DNA of 5,492 nt from Thermoanaerobaculales bacterium (GCA_029932545.1 JAOZPW010000258.1:1-5492); one strand, 5' to 3'; counted from the first letter of the stretch, positions 1-5,492 are shown. The notes: a model not told the origin generated them from the sequence alone. Numbers and translations: made by a program.

Positions 1-1
1 T

Positions 2-139
2 GGATTTCGGAGGGTCGTGAAGTGCCATTTGAGGCGCATTCGAGACGCTGTACTCAGCGTACGGGCCGAGGATGCAACGAAAAAGGACCTTTACGTCACC
101 CGAAAGGCCGCGCTGATTCAATGCCCTACATCCTCCTAA
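2..139 (+). CDS. Possible C-terminal end of an upstream gene (partial)
   Basis: An open reading frame enters from the left edge in frame 2 and ends at TAA 137-139. The roughly 45-residue tail contains a plausible amphipathic charged helix (LRRIRDAVLSVRAED) followed by KKDLYVTRKAALI. This looks more protein-like than the other two frames here: frame 3 stops at 18-20, and frame 1 gives a Cys/Arg-rich stretch of low hydrophobicity. I do not recognise a family and assign no function. If real, it overlaps the HAD gene start (ATG 121) by 19 bases, which would fit translational coupling. An alternative is that the upstream gene ends at TGA 18-20. Coding status is uncertain because so little is visible. 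Confidence 0.4.
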   Translation, partial: GFRRVVKCHLRRIRDAVLSVRAEDATKKDLYVTRKAALIQCPTSS

Positions 140-708
140 AGGCCGTCTTGTTCGATATGGACGGGACACTGGTTCACTCGGAGTACGACTGGCCTGCCAT
201 CAGGGCGGAGTTGGGGGTGGAGGGTCCGTCGATCATCGACGCTCTCAACGCGTTGCCGGCACCTCAACGGACCGAAAGTTGGGCCCGATTGGAGGTCATC
301 GAACGGCAGGCAAGTCTCTGCGCGAGCCTGGTCGAGGGGACAGAGGATCTCCTGGAGTTGTTGGCCGGTCGTGGTCTCAAGACTGCGCTGGTGACCAATA
401 ATTCGTCCGAAAACACCGAAGCATTGATGGGCCGCTTCGGGCTCTCGTTCAACGTGGTGATCACGCGGGACAGCGGCCTCTACAAGCCCTCCGGTGCGCC
501 GCTGATCGAGGCGATGGGGCGCCTGGGTGTCAGTGGGGTGGAGACGATAGCGGTGGGGGACTCCAACTACGACGTTCGGGCGGCCCGAGAGGCCGGATGT
601 TCTCAGGTCATCATTGTCAACGGTGGGTGCAGCCAATGGGGTCAGATAGCTGATCACGCGTTCGAGGATTTGTCGGCATTGACTGCATTTTTGGCTGAGT
701 ACCTTTGA
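121..708 (+). CDS. HAD-superfamily phosphatase, phosphoglycolate phosphatase-like
   Basis: The 195-residue protein is a probable cytoplasmic phosphohydrolase of the haloacid dehalogenase superfamily. All four motifs are visible. Motif I is FDMDGT (nucleophile D12, acid/base D14), motif II is VTNNS (T92), motif III is the lysine in YKPSG (K122), and motif IV is GDSNYD (D147, D151, Mg2+ binding). Residues of about 18-78 form a small helical C1-type cap, as in Gph/PpaX-like enzymes. The length is slightly short for Gph (around 220), and the substrate cannot be told from sequence. I chose ATG 121 because it leaves the usual few residues before motif I. It lacks a close ribosome-binding site (AAAGG at 103-107 is 13 bases away). 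GTG 22 has a better-placed GGAGGG at 9-14, but would add 33 Arg/Cys-rich residues with no domain character. The gene is followed by the longest gap in the window and is probably not cotranscribed with the genes beyond it. Confidence 0.88.
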   Translation: MPYILLKAVLFDMDGTLVHSEYDWPAIRAELGVEGPSIIDALNALPAPQRTESWARLEVIERQASLCASLVEGTEDLLELLAGRGLKTALVTNNSSENTEALMGRFGLSFNVVITRDSGLYKPSGAPLIEAMGRLGVSGVETIAVGDSNYDVRAAREAGCSQVIIVNGGCSQWGQIADHAFEDLSALTAFLAEYL

Positions 709-712
709 GAAA

Positions 713-726
713 GTCCAAAACTGGAC
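713..726 (+). terminator. Small hairpin just after the HAD gene; weak terminator candidate
   Basis: Five bases after the HAD stop, GTCCA (713-717) and TGGAC (722-726) form a perfect 5-bp stem with a 4-base AAAC loop. No T-tract follows (ACTGGGAAC), so it does not meet the usual picture of an intrinsic terminator. It could be an mRNA 3'-end stabilising hairpin or chance. It is listed because it is the only stem so close to the stop. Confidence 0.25.
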
Positions 727-832
727 ACTGGGAACTAGATTTCCGGCTCTCAACTGCGGGTGAAAAAATAGTCAGTGCGATAATTTCTCGTGTGTATGAA
801 TTGGCGCAGGTCGCAGATGAGAGTCGCTCAGT

Positions 833-862
833 TTAGGTCCTAATTATTCCAGTTTCTAATAT
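833..862 (+). promoter_or_regulatory. Candidate promoter with an 11-base palindrome, upstream of the HMA lipoprotein
   Basis: This lies in the less GC-rich part of the only intergenic gap. TAATAT (857-862) resembles a -10 hexamer. The best upstream partner is TTAGGT (833-838), a poor -35, with an 18-base spacer. That -35 candidate is the left half of a perfect interrupted palindrome, TTAGG-T-CCTAA (833-843), which could be an operator for a repressor that blocks RNA polymerase. The arms recall the outer ends of the iron-responsive DtxR/IdeR box, but the span is 11 rather than 19 bases, so it is not that site. This is the most plausible place for the start of the 903-5450 transcript, but the call rests on short matches. 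Confidence 0.25.
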
Positions 863-884
863 CCGTCGGTCTCCCGTAGGATAG

Positions 885-897
885 CCTCCAGTGGAGG
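885..897 (+). promoter_or_regulatory. Ribosome-binding site of the HMA lipoprotein inside a perfect dyad
   Basis: GGAGG at 893-897 is a near-ideal Shine-Dalgarno sequence, 5 bases before ATG 903, and it decides that start over GTG 891. It is also the right arm of the palindrome CCTCCA-G-TGGAGG (885-897). In RNA, CCUCC (885-889) can pair with GGAGG across a 3-base AGU loop and would hide the ribosome-binding site. Immediately upstream, TATCC (860-864) and GGATA (879-883), with CGG/CCG nested inside, can form a second hairpin. The pairings are visible directly; that they control translation is inference. Confidence 0.45.
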
Positions 898-902
898 ACA
901 GG

Positions 903-1220
903 ATGGAGTTCAAGCGGATAGCTGCCACTCTGGCAGGAATTGCCCTTGCGATCACGGTGATGATTGGTTGTGGCGTAGGAGCCCGTGATACCGATAATGA
1001 GCCTGTGACGGGCACCTTCGACGTTGCGGGGATGACCTGTGGAAGTTGCGAGGAAGCGATTGTCCAGACCGTCGGGCAGTTGGATGGGGTCGACATGGTC
1101 GAGTCTCGTCACGAGACAGGGAGGACCACAGTCCTTTACCGGCCCGCCGGGGTCACCAGGGAGGCGATCGTCGAGGCGATCGAAGGTCTGGGCTATTCGG
1201 TCGTCAACTCGGAAGGGTGA
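903..1220 (+). CDS. Heavy-metal-associated (HMA) domain lipoprotein
   Basis: The 105-residue protein appears to be a membrane-tethered, metal-binding HMA domain outside the cytoplasm. Residues 1-22 form a signal peptide: positive n-region (K4, R5), hydrophobic core, and a lipobox-like MIGC with C23 as the lipidation site. The -3 residue is Met rather than the usual Leu, so lipidation is likely but not certain. A short linker is followed by an HMA ferredoxin-like fold at about 37-105, with the metal loop GMTCGSC (C46, C49) and the typical closing segment EAIEGLGYSV. In this family the two cysteines bind soft metals such as Cu+, Hg2+, Zn2+ or Cd2+; MerP and CopZ are relatives. Most single HMA proteins are cytoplasmic or soluble periplasmic, so a lipoprotein form is less common. 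ATG 903 was chosen for its GGAGG 5 bases upstream. The gene ends 6 bases before rmuC. The metal is unknown. Confidence 0.82.
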   Translation: MEFKRIAATLAGIALAITVMIGCGVGARDTDNEPVTGTFDVAGMTCGSCEEAIVQTVGQLDGVDMVESRHETGRTTVLYRPAGVTREAIVEAIEGLGYSVVNSEG

Positions 1221-1226
1221 GGCGTT

Positions 1227-2630
1227 ATGGAATGGTTGATCGCGATAAGTGTCCTCAATTTTGTGCTGATGAGTCTTGTCGTGATCCTCTTTGTCCGGCA
1301 GGAGATGAAGCGGCGCGAACAGGACAGGGAATGGGCCGGTCGAGAGGCTCAGTTGCGGGATGCGGTTGGCCTTGCTGCTGCCCAGGGACAGCAGATCGTT
1401 GAACGTCGAATCGGCGAATTCGAGAAAGTCGTCGCTGGTGACTCCGCGCAGTTGCGGGAGGTGTTGTTGGAGCGGTTCGGTGGCCTCAATACAGGGATTG
1501 TCGAACAGCTGGCCGCGGGGAAAACCTCCAGTCAGCACGCGCTCGGAGAGTTCAAGGATGAGGTCAAGGGAGTGTTGGCCGAACACGGGCGAGCCTTCGA
1601 ACAGCGGCAGGGGGAAGCACTGAAGGCACTGCAGGATAGTCTCCTGGCCGGCACGAAGGACATCAGAACGCAGGTGTCCGAGTCCCTGTCGAAGAGTTCA
1701 GAGGATCTGGGCAAGAAGGTCGAGAATCTGACCGAACGTACAGACGGTCGCCTCAAGGAAATCAGTGGACAGGTCGAGAAGCGCCTGGCTGAGGGATTCG
1801 AAAAGACCACCGAGACCTTCATCAGTGTCCTGCAACATCTCGAGAGGATCGATGAGGCCCAGAAAAAGATCACGGAGTTGTCCGGGAATGTCGTCAGCCT
1901 CCAGGCGGTCTTGACCGACAAGAGTTCCCGAGGGGCTTTTGGGGAGGTCCAGCTCAATTCCTTGGTCCGCAACTTGATGCCGGAATCCGCGTTCGAATTG
2001 CAGAAAAACCTTTCGAACGGAAGCCGGGTCGACTGCATGCTGTTTCTGCCGGATCCAACAGGAAATGTGCCCATCGACGCCAAGTTCCCGCTTGAGAACT
2101 ACCGCACGATGGTCGACCCCGATCTCGGGAGTCAGGACAAAAAGACGGCGGCCCAACTCTTCAAACAGGACGTCAAGAAACATATCAAGGATATTTCGGA
2201 GAAGTACATTATTCCGGGTGAAACTGCCGACGGCGCAATGATGTTCCTCCCGGCCGAAGCGGTTTTCGCGGAGATTCACGCCCACCATCCCGATCTCGTG
2301 GAGTTTGCGCAACATCGACGGGTCTGGATGGTGTCGCCGACCACATTGATGGCCATCTTGACGACGGCGGGCGCCGTGCTCAAGGACGAGGCCACCCGGC
2401 GCCAGGTCCACATCATTCAACAACATCTCAGAGCCCTGTCCGGGGACTTTGCTCGCTTTCAAGAGAGGATGGACAAACTCGCCAAGCATATTGACCTGGC
2501 CCATCGGGACGTCAAGGAAGTCCACACATCAGCCGGCAAGATCACCAGCCGATTTTCGAAGATTGAGAAGGTTGAGTTGGATGACGGCGAGGCGCCGGCG
2601 GCGGGCCTGCTGACGGACTCCGAGAGCTGA
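1227..2630 (+). CDS. rmuC: RmuC family DNA recombination protein
   Basis: This 467-residue RmuC family protein has its usual three parts. Residues 3-23 are a single membrane helix. Residues of about 28-225 are charged and heptad-like, predicted coiled coil. Residues of about 230-420 form the conserved core. Core hallmarks are SRGAFGEVQL (234-243), a VDC...LP segment (268-275), IDAKFPLENY (283-292), ISEKYI (323-328), MMFLPAEAVFAEI (338-350) and VWMVSPTTLMAIL (366-378). The core is thought to be nuclease-like, and E240 with D284-x-K286 fits a PD-(D/E)xK arrangement. In E. coli, loss of rmuC raises inversion at short inverted repeats; the biochemical activity is not established. Length is normal for the family. 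ATG 1227 has GAGG four bases upstream. The TGA at 2628-2630 shares its last A with the next gene's ATG, so the two are probably coupled. The role of RmuC beside an importer is unclear. Confidence 0.93.
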   Translation: MEWLIAISVLNFVLMSLVVILFVRQEMKRREQDREWAGREAQLRDAVGLAAAQGQQIVERRIGEFEKVVAGDSAQLREVLLERFGGLNTGIVEQLAAGKTSSQHALGEFKDEVKGVLAEHGRAFEQRQGEALKALQDSLLAGTKDIRTQVSESLSKSSEDLGKKVENLTERTDGRLKEISGQVEKRLAEGFEKTTETFISVLQHLERIDEAQKKITELSGNVVSLQAVLTDKSSRGAFGEVQLNSLVRNLMPESAFELQKNLSNGSRVDCMLFLPDPTGNVPIDAKFPLENYRTMVDPDLGSQDKKTAAQLFKQDVKKHIKDISEKYIIPGETADGAMMFLPAEAVFAEIHAHHPDLVEFAQHRRVWMVSPTTLMAILTTAGAVLKDEATRRQVHIIQQHLRALSGDFARFQERMDKLAKHIDLAHRDVKEVHTSAGKITSRFSKIEKVELDDGEAPAAGLLTDSES

Positions 2631-3682
2631 TGAACCGACGGTGGCCTTTCGGTGAGGGCGCGGCGGAGGAAAATTCTCTCGCAAAGAGCGCAGAGGAAAC
2701 ACGGGGAGTTTTCTGTTCTTCCCCTTTGCGTACTTGGCGATCTTTGCGAGAGGGTATTGTTTCTTCGGTTTGCCGTCGGACCGGCCGGTCGCTTTTTGGT
2801 CTCGGTTCCGCAGTTCTTCTGGCGGTCGGGTTGTTGGGGTGTGGTGCCGAAGATTTTGTGCCGGCTGCGGTTGCCCCGCCGCCTGAGCGAATTGTCTCGA
2901 TGTCGCCGGCCTTGACCGAGACGCTGTTTGCACTGGGATTGGGAGATCGGGTCGTCGGTGTGACACGGTTCTGCCTCTATCCTGAGGAGGTTCTCGGAAT
3001 CCCGAAGGTTGGTGGATACCTGGACCCCAACTGGGAGGCGATCGTTACCCTGGAGCCCGATCTGGTTGTTCTGATGGAAAGCCATTCAGGCGCCGAAAGC
3101 CGCTTGTCTGGATTGGGCATTCGAACCGTTCGAGTCAACCAGCGAAAGGTGGCTGATATCCTGGCGTCTTTTCAGCAACTGGCTGAAGTGTGTGGTGTCC
3201 CAGATCGGGGTGAATCGTTGCGGGCCGACGTTGAGCAGAGGCTCGAGCGCATTCGCCGGGCGGTCTCGGGGCGATCCGAACCTCGTGTTGTCGTATCGGT
3301 CGGCCGGTCGCCGGGATCGGGACGTTTGTCCACCGTCTGGGCCGTTGGGCCGGGGACTTTCTTGGACGACGCGCTCAGTCTCGCCGGTGGTGTCAATGCC
3401 GTTCCAGGCGGCGTTGCAGGTGCCTATCCCGAGATTTCGGCCGAGGGTCTTCTGCACCTGGATCCCGACGACATTCTTGATGTGATCCCAGAGTTGGAAG
3501 ACAGTGGAATGGCTGTCGAGGCAGCCCTTGCCGATTGGCAGAGTCTGGGAGCGGTTCGTGCCGTTCGTGAGGGACGAGTTCATGTATTGGGCCGGCATTG
3601 TTTGTCCATTCCCGGCCCCCGGGTTGCCGAGGTCGTGGAAGCCTTCGCCAGGGTTCTGCACCCGGAGGTCGAGTGGTGGTAG
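2630..3682 (+). CDS. ABC importer substrate-binding lipoprotein, BtuF/FecB-like (cobalamin or ferric chelate)
   Basis: The protein is 350 residues as read. Residues of about 86-350 form a helical-backbone (cluster III/class A) binding protein of the periplasmic-binding-protein 2 family (BtuF, FhuD, FecB). Family features are ERIVSMSPALTETLFALGLGDRVVGVT (as two blocks, 86-112), FCLYPEEV (114-121), PKVGGYLDPNWEAI (125-138) and EPDLVVLMESHSGAESRL (142-159). The YP motif and GGYLDPN resemble cobalamin-binding members most. It would present substrate to the permease and ATPase encoded just downstream. A signal peptide core (about 54-70) ends in the lipobox LLGC, with lipidation at C71. The 50 residues before it are abnormal: residues of about 14-43 are translated from an inverted repeat. 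ATG 2630 overlaps the rmuC stop by one base and has only a weak GAGAG site. In-frame TTG 2726 and TTG 2744 are possible shorter starts but have no ribosome-binding site. The family call is firm; substrate and start are not. Confidence 0.87.
   Translation: MNRRWPFGEGAAEENSLAKSAEETRGVFCSSPLRTWRSLREGIVSSVCRRTGRSLFGLGSAVLLAVGLLGCGAEDFVPAAVAPPPERIVSMSPALTETLFALGLGDRVVGVTRFCLYPEEVLGIPKVGGYLDPNWEAIVTLEPDLVVLMESHSGAESRLSGLGIRTVRVNQRKVADILASFQQLAEVCGVPDRGESLRADVEQRLERIRRAVSGRSEPRVVVSVGRSPGSGRLSTVWAVGPGTFLDDALSLAGGVNAVPGGVAGAYPEISAEGLLHLDPDDILDVIPELEDSGMAVEAALADWQSLGAVRAVREGRVHVLGRHCLSIPGPRVAEVVEAFARVLHPEVEWW
2671..2760. repeat. Imperfect inverted repeat of the dispersed 'SRK-x-AK-x-QR' type
   Basis: CTCTCGCAAAGA (2676-2687) and TCTTTGCGAGAG (2741-2752) are perfect 12-base inverted arms. 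The pairing continues inward imperfectly, so that 2676-2706 against 2722-2752 match at 23 of 31 positions. An inner pairing of GGGGA (2703-2707) with TCCCC (2720-2724), one base out of register, encloses a T-rich loop. The 'CTCGCAAAGxxGC...CTTTGCG...CTTTGCGAGA' style is one I recall from many environmental bacterial genomes, where spurious proteins contain SRKxAKxQR and PLRLCVFA-like strings. Here the forward frame reads LAKSAEETRG then SPLRTWRSLREG. The repeat lies inside the start region of the binding-protein gene and is in frame with it. The outer boundaries are approximate. Dispersal in this genome cannot be tested from one window. Confidence 0.7.
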
Positions 3683-4467
3683 CAGTGTTTCGCCTCAACG
3701 GAATAGGTGTCCGGCTCAACGGTGCCATCCTGCTTGATGACATCTCCTTCGAGCTCGGTGGAGGCGAATTTCTGACCGTCGTCGGGCCCAACGGCGCCGG
3801 CAAGACTACGCTGCTTCGGATCCTGGACCGGCTGGTCAAGCCGACCGAGGGGAGCATTGAGCTTGAGGGGAAGGACCTGGCAGTCATCGACCGACGGCAA
3901 TTGGCCCGGACCGTCAGCTACGTTCCGCAGACTGATCTTGGGGGCTCAGATTTTACCGTCAGGGCATTTGTTGAAATGGCCCGGTATCCCTACCTCGGAC
4001 TCTGGGAACCGCTGGGGACGGGGGACCATGAAGCTGTCGAACAGGCTATGGCAACCACTGAAGTGGTGCATCTCGGAGATAGGCTCTTTGGCACGCTGTC
4101 CGGTGGAGAGCGGCAGCGCACCTTGATTGCGGCCGCTGTGGCCCAGGGCGGGCGGGTGTTGCTCTTGGATGAACCGACGTCCTATCTGGACTACCGGCAT
4201 CAGGTGCAGGTTTTGAATCTTCTGGAGCATCTGCACCGAGACCTCGGCTATACGCTGGTCGTTGTGACGCATGACCTCAATGCGACTGTGGGCTATTCCG
4301 ATTCTGTCTTGGCCTTGAAGAATGGTCGTATTGCATTTGCAGGGACACCGATGGGCCTGCTGGATGGCGATCGGCTAGCCGCAATCTATGAAAATGATTT
4401 CGAACTGGTTGAGCGAACTGGCGGTGGCGTTCCGTTGGTCGTTCCGTCCAGGGGAACCGGGTCATGA
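3676..4467 (+). CDS. ABC importer ATPase, BtuD/FecE-like
   Basis: This 263-residue cytoplasmic ATPase powers the importer. All nucleotide-binding motifs are intact: Walker A GPNGAGKTT (37-45), Q-loop glutamine Q85 (YVPQ), signature LSGGE (141-145), Walker B VLLLDE with catalytic E166, D-loop SYLD (169-172) and switch H199. The LDEPTSYLDYRHQVQVL sequence and the overall length are typical of the iron-chelate/cobalamin class (FecE, FhuC, BtuD). Start choice: GGAGG at 3664-3668 lies 7 bases before GTG 3676, so this GTG is preferred. GTG 3673 (4 bases) and GTG 3685 (16 bases) are less well spaced, and TTG 3598 would put 26 atypical residues in front. The start overlaps the binding-protein stop by 7 bases and the end overlaps the permease start by 4 (ATGA), indicating coupled translation and balanced subunit production. 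Confidence 0.93.
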   Translation: MVAVFRLNGIGVRLNGAILLDDISFELGGGEFLTVVGPNGAGKTTLLRILDRLVKPTEGSIELEGKDLAVIDRRQLARTVSYVPQTDLGGSDFTVRAFVEMARYPYLGLWEPLGTGDHEAVEQAMATTEVVHLGDRLFGTLSGGERQRTLIAAAVAQGGRVLLLDEPTSYLDYRHQVQVLNLLEHLHRDLGYTLVVVTHDLNATVGYSDSVLALKNGRIAFAGTPMGLLDGDRLAAIYENDFELVERTGGGVPLVVPSRGTGS

Positions 4468-5450
4468 GGTCGCGGATAATTCTGTTGATGAGCCTTTCCG
4501 TGCTCATCATTCTTGCCGCCCCGATGGTAGGCATGCACATCCTTCCGTGGACCGCTCTCGTCGAACCTTTCAGCCGGGAGCCTTCCGCGGTCATCTTGTG
4601 GTACATCCGCATCCCTCGGGTTCTTGTGGCATTTGTCGGAGGCGCCGGGTTGGCCCTGGGTGGCGCGGCATTCCAGGGGATGTTTCGGAATCCCTTGGCA
4701 ACGCCCTACACCCTGGGCGTAGCCAGTGGCGCCGCCTTGGGTGTGGCCTTTGTGACGCGGTTCGGCATCATGATGATACCGGCGGGTGGCTGGATTGTTC
4801 CCATCGCAGCATTCGCCGGAGCGTTGTTGGCGGTTGGCGTGGTCTGGGGTGTAGCACGATTGAGGCCGGACTTTTCAACGACGGTACTCCTGCTTGCCGG
4901 TGTGGCGATGACCTTCTTTTTCTCCAGCCTGATCTTGTTCCTGCAATACACCGCCGATCTTGGGGGTTCCTTCAGGATCGTCAGGTGGTTAATGGGGGGA
5001 CTGGGTGAGGCCAGGTGGGAAGCACTTGCGCTCATGGTCCCCGCAGTGGCTGTCGGCGCCGTCGTGGTCGGGTGGAGGGCTCGTGACCTTGACCTCTTGA
5101 TGGTTGATCCCGAAATTGCTGCAGGGCGGGGAGTCGACGTCGTGCGGACCAGGGCGGCGATCTTCCTGGGCACATCGCTCGTGGTTGCCGCCGTCGTGTC
5201 GGTATGCGGCCCTATCGGTTTTGTGGGCATGATGGCGCCGCATATCTGCCGCCTCCTGGTTGGGGGCCATCATCGGGTGCTCCTCCCTGTTTCGATGGTG
5301 TTTGGTGGCACCTTCTTGGTTGCTTGCGACACTGTCGCCAGAACGATTCTGGCGCCGGTCGAACTCCCGGTCGGTGTCATTACGGCATTTCTGGGAGGGC
5401 CGTTTTTCTTGTGGCTTCTGGTTCGACATAGGAGTATTTTTCGGCATTGA
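4464..5450 (+). CDS. ABC importer permease, FecCD/BtuC family
   Basis: The 328-residue integral membrane subunit forms the transport channel, normally as a homodimer with two ATPases. The family usually has ten membrane helices, and the hydrophobic pattern and length (320-350 is usual) fit this. Hallmarks include RIPR (49-52), GGAAFQGMFRNPLATP (66-81) followed by LGVASGAALG (84-93), RWLMGGL (174-180), the coupling-helix region CGPIGFVGMMAPHICRLLVG (248-267) and ELPVGVITAFLGGPFF (300-315). R49/R52 match the position of arginines that dock with glutamates of the binding protein in BtuC-BtuF. ATG 4464 overlaps the ATPase stop by four bases and has AGGGGA (4450-4455) eight bases upstream. Substrate (cobalamin, siderophore or heme) is not determined by the permease sequence. 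The gene appears intact. Confidence 0.94.
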   Translation: MRSRIILLMSLSVLIILAAPMVGMHILPWTALVEPFSREPSAVILWYIRIPRVLVAFVGGAGLALGGAAFQGMFRNPLATPYTLGVASGAALGVAFVTRFGIMMIPAGGWIVPIAAFAGALLAVGVVWGVARLRPDFSTTVLLLAGVAMTFFFSSLILFLQYTADLGGSFRIVRWLMGGLGEARWEALALMVPAVAVGAVVVGWRARDLDLLMVDPEIAAGRGVDVVRTRAAIFLGTSLVVAAVVSVCGPIGFVGMMAPHICRLLVGGHHRVLLPVSMVFGGTFLVACDTVARTILAPVELPVGVITAFLGGPFFLWLLVRHRSIFRH

Positions 5451-5492
5451 TGGCCAACCCGGAGGGGTTCGGAATCAGAAGGGGCCCGACCT
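5450..5492 (+). CDS. Possible start of the next operon gene (partial)
   Basis: ATG 5450-5452 shares its A with the permease stop TGA 5448-5450, the same TGATG arrangement that joins rmuC to the binding-protein gene. The frame stays open to the window end and reads MANPEGFGIRRGPT. There is no good ribosome-binding site at the usual distance (GGAG at 5431-5434 is 15 bases away), so translation would rely on coupling. Fourteen residues are too few to identify a family. A gene handling the imported ligand would be the natural expectation, but that is only inference. Confidence 0.4.
   Translation, partial: MANPEGFGIRRGPT

Noticed and set aside
45..60. Hairpin ACGCTG-TACT-CAGCGT
   Set aside because: A perfect 6-bp stem, but no T-tract follows and it lies inside probable coding sequence. 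Not a convincing terminator or RNA gene.
136..753. Long minus-strand open frame across the HAD gene
   Set aside because: It is antisense to a gene with four intact HAD motifs, and its translation shows no domain pattern. Such shadows are common in GC-rich DNA.
709..902. Cobalamin riboswitch sought upstream of the operon
   Set aside because: No B12-box-like sequence or the expected multi-helix arrangement is visible; only short local hairpins are present.
840..1586. Minus-strand open frame spanning the gap, HMA gene and start of rmuC
   Set aside because: It crosses two well-supported genes and the apparent control region, and its translation has no recognisable features.
1698..2525. Long minus-strand open frame across rmuC
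   Set aside because: It mirrors the strongly conserved RmuC core on the other strand, with no independent motif or ribosome-binding evidence.
3598..3675. Longer ATPase N-terminus from TTG 3598
   Set aside because: It would add 26 Arg/Gly-rich residues with no family similarity and overlap the binding-protein gene by 85 bases. GTG 3676 has a well-spaced GGAGG.
1..5492. CRISPR arrays, tRNA or rRNA genes, transposases, toxin-antitoxin pairs
   Set aside because: No regularly spaced repeats, cloverleaf-like segments, rRNA-like stretches or transposase motifs were seen on either strand.

Overview
This GC-rich window is dense, and every convincing gene lies on the + strand. It looks like ordinary bacterial chromosome. 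Nothing in it fixes the organism. Purine-rich ribosome-binding sites, two probable lipoproteins, a binding-protein-dependent ABC importer and a dispersed palindromic repeat of the 'SRK-x-AK-x-QR' type suggest an environmental or uncultured bacterium, possibly of a deltaproteobacterial, planctomycete or candidate-phylum kind. That placement is inference only.

Layout: (a) 1-139 holds the probable 3' end of an upstream gene, overlapping the start of a HAD-family phosphatase (121-708). (b) 709-902 is the only real intergenic gap, about 194 bases and less GC-rich than the genes. It contains a small hairpin after the HAD gene, a short palindrome beside a weak promoter-like sequence, and a perfect dyad that buries the ribosome-binding site of the next gene. 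(c) 903-1220 encodes a small lipoprotein with a single heavy-metal-associated (HMA) domain carrying a CxxC metal site. (d) 1227-2630 encodes RmuC, with an N-terminal membrane anchor, a coiled coil and a nuclease-like core. (e) 2630-5450 encodes a complete type II ABC importer of the BtuFCD/FecBCD class, in the order binding lipoprotein, ATPase, permease. (f) An ATG overlapping the permease stop probably opens another gene that runs off the window.

From 903 onward the genes are separated by 6 bases or overlap by 1, 7, 4 and 1 bases. They are therefore probably one transcript with translational coupling. The importer would capture a metal chelate, cobalamin or a ferric siderophore or heme, at the outer face of the membrane and drive it inward with ATP. 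The HMA lipoprotein could be a tethered metal-binding partner. RmuC, a recombination-associated protein, has no obvious link to uptake.

The most notable local feature is an imperfect inverted repeat at the rmuC/binding-protein junction. It is read in frame and appears to have lengthened the binding protein by roughly 45 residues in front of its signal peptide. I see no strong evidence for an entirely new system.
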